Assembly: GCA_021792885.1 (NCBI GenBank)
Contig: JAJYTV010000130.1
Location: 1-5,880 of the forward strand
DNA length: 5,880 nucleotides
Direction: 5' to 3'
DNA from: Bacillota bacterium
Lineage (GTDB): Bacteria; Bacillota; Sulfobacillia; JAJZYS01; JAJYTV01
Shown here piece by piece: positions 4,831-5,880 of the stretch; position 1 is the first letter of the stretch, and each line of letters opens with the position of its first letter. Both the position numbers and the translations under genes were made by a program. The notes beneath the pieces were generated by a model. The model saw nothing but the letters and a program-made list of their open reading frames with translations, was not told where the DNA came from and ran no database searches.

Positions 4831-5477
4831 GACGCGCCGTCGCTCCGCTCGTCTTTCTGGTGCTCGGCATCCTCGGCGGTGTGGCGCTCGCCCTCGGCTA
4901 CGCGAACGACCAGCGCAACTGGGCGACGACGCAGAACGCGGAGCTGTGGGCGCCCACCTACGAGGTGGCGCCGAAGGCGGCCGGCCTCGTGACGGCATGG
5001 CAGGGCACGACGCCGGGCGCCACCGTCGCCTCCGGCGCGCGCATCGGCACGGTCGCGGGCAGCGGCGGCAGTGAGGCCCTGCGCGCACCGCACGCCGGCC
5101 GTCTGGTCGGGGACTTCGGCTACCAGGGGGACCTGGTGCAGTCCGGCCAGGAGCTCGCAGTCGTGGCCGACATGGGCCGCCCCTACGTGCTCGCCTACAT
5201 CGACGAGGCCGATGCGGGCAAGCTCAAGGTCGGGGAGCAGGCGGACGTGACCTTCGCGTCGGCGCCGGGAAATAGCGTGCAGGGCAAGGTCGCCCGCATC
5301 TACCCGGCGGTCGCGGAGATCATCTGGCCGCTTCCCCAGCTGCAGAGCAATGCCAGCTTTTCGAAGCAAGCGCAGTGGGTGCCGGTGCGCATCGACTTCC
5401 CGCAGGACAGCGCCGTTCCGCGGTATCTCGGCATGTCTGCGACCGTGCGCATCGCGATCGGGGGTAGTGGATCGTGA
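4827..5477 (+). CDS. HlyD/EmrA-like membrane fusion adaptor, short form (second copy)
   Basis: This 216-residue protein is a diverged paralogue of the preceding one. An N-terminal anchor (about 6-25) with almost no cytoplasmic tail is followed by a lipoyl half (about 42-77, VAPKAAGLVTAWQGTTPGATV), a Gly/Ser turn (GSGGSE), the second lipoyl half (about 84-114, RAPHAGRLVGDFGYQGDLVQSGQEL), a beta-barrel (about 119-160, DEADAGKLKVGEQADVTF) and the end signature SKQAQWVPVRIDFPQ (179-193). It has no coiled-coil hairpin. The canonical DAQ segment is replaced by TTQNAELWAPTYEV. Both paralogues end in a Gly/Ser tail. Translation is probably coupled: ATG 4827 overlaps the upstream stop, and its own stop TGA overlaps the GTG of the pump gene. 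It may form a mixed adaptor with the first copy; this is inference. Confidence 0.9.
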   Translation: MRRAVAPLVFLVLGILGGVALALGYANDQRNWATTQNAELWAPTYEVAPKAAGLVTAWQGTTPGATVASGARIGTVAGSGGSEALRAPHAGRLVGDFGYQGDLVQSGQELAVVADMGRPYVLAYIDEADAGKLKVGEQADVTFASAPGNSVQGKVARIYPAVAEIIWPLPQLQSNASFSKQAQWVPVRIDFPQDSAVPRYLGMSATVRIAIGGSGS

Positions 5478-5880
5478 GCGACGAGACCCGTTCGACCGAA
5501 CACGAACAAGAACAGGCGCAGCCCAAGGCACAGCCTGAAGCGCAGGGACAGGCGGAGCTGCAGGAGCAGGAAGAGCTTCTCGCCGAGGCGACCGCCGCCC
5601 AGGCCGCGCCGACGCCGAGCGCGGTGGCGGGCGGCACGGGTCCGGAGGTCGTGGTGTCGAACTGGACCGTGGCGCTTCTCGTCACGGTGATCGGCGGGTT
5701 CATGGCCATCCTCGACACCAGCATCGTCAACGTGGCGGTCCCGAAGATCATGTCCGTGTTCGGCATGACGACGGACCAGGTGCAGTGGATCGTCACGGTC
5801 TACATGCTGACCCTCGGCGTCGTGGTGCCGACGAGCGCGTGGCTCGGGGACCGGTTCGGCTACAAGCAGCTCTACATCGC
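5474..5880 (+). CDS. DHA2-family (EmrB/QacA-type) MFS drug transporter, N-terminal part (3' truncated)
   Basis: The first 135 codons are present and the gene runs off the window. GTG 5474 overlaps the adaptor stop (GTGA). After a hydrophilic tail, TM1 (about 64-88) carries the DHA2 motif D1 as LDTSIVNVAVP (80-90). TM2 (about 104-122) leads into the motif-A loop GDRFGYKQLY (125-134) with Asp126, Arg127 and Gly129. These features identify a 14-TM proton-driven exporter working with HlyD-type adaptors. The tail of about 60 residues before TM1 is unusual. Residues 9-43 hold nine Gln and nine Glu, including four degenerate Ala-Gln-Pro-x units (15-30), followed by an Ala/Pro/Gly linker (44-57). DHA2 proteins usually begin only a few residues before TM1. 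A later start such as GTG 5624 would remove the tail, but the overlap with the adaptor stop supports GTG 5474. The substrate is unknown. Confidence 0.92.
   Translation, partial: MSDETRSTEHEQEQAQPKAQPEAQGQAELQEQEELLAEATAAQAAPTPSAVAGGTGPEVVVSNWTVALLVTVIGGFMAILDTSIVNVAVPKIMSVFGMTTDQVQWIVTVYMLTLGVVVPTSAWLGDRFGYKQLYI
5516..5563 (+). repeat. Degenerate 12-bp tandem repeat in the MFS gene
   Basis: Four consecutive 12-base units encode AQPK, AQPE, AQGQ and AELQ. Each begins with GCG or GCA, and three of the four continue with CAG. The units sit in the Gln/Glu-rich tail and suggest growth by slippage or local duplication. Confidence 0.5.

Overview
The window is very GC-rich (about 70% by eye) and densely coded on the + strand. 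Genes abut or overlap, Shine-Dalgarno sequences are purine-rich, and two intergenic regions carry sigma-A/sigma-70-type promoter elements with a TAGGAT -10. A short HlyD-type adaptor encoded beside a DHA2-family MFS pump, together with a tyrosine phenol-lyase-like enzyme, fits a high-GC Bacillota-like organism. This assignment is an inference from gene style only, and an actinobacterial-type lineage is not excluded.

Region 1 (1-2813) looks like one transcription unit. It opens with the last 53 codons of a PLP-dependent beta-eliminating lyase of the tyrosine phenol-lyase/tryptophanase family. The stop codon is followed with no gap by the ATG of an OmpR-type response regulator. That gene overlaps an HK with two membrane spans, HAMP, HisKA and HATPase domains, and an unusual H-box. 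After 45 bases comes a membrane-anchored protein of unknown function; its soluble part resembles a restriction-endonuclease (Mrr-like) fold without the catalytic residues.

Region 2 (2814-3560) is a single-gene unit. It has its own candidate promoter, with a good -10, no recognisable -35, and a 7-4-7 direct repeat in place of the -35. It also has a strong Shine-Dalgarno, a TTG start, and an exported, extremely basic small protein with three copies of a 17-residue helix-turn-helix-like repeat. It ends in a perfect 12-bp terminator hairpin. The direct repeat has the geometry of an OmpR-family operator, so the adjacent two-component system may control this gene (inference).

Region 3 (3561-5880, continuing past the edge) is a drug-efflux type operon. 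It has an extended -10 promoter with operator-like inverted and direct repeats, a MarR-family regulator, two consecutive short HlyD/EmrA-like adaptors, and the start of a DHA2 (EmrB/QacA-type) MFS transporter with a Gln/Glu-rich N-terminal tail. The last three genes are joined by ATGA and GTGA overlaps, which implies translational coupling and a shared role in exporting a compound sensed by the MarR protein.

No tRNA, rRNA, CRISPR array, insertion sequence or attachment site was seen. The most unusual material is the basic repeat protein with its promoter, the degenerate nuclease-like membrane protein, and the doubled adaptor genes.
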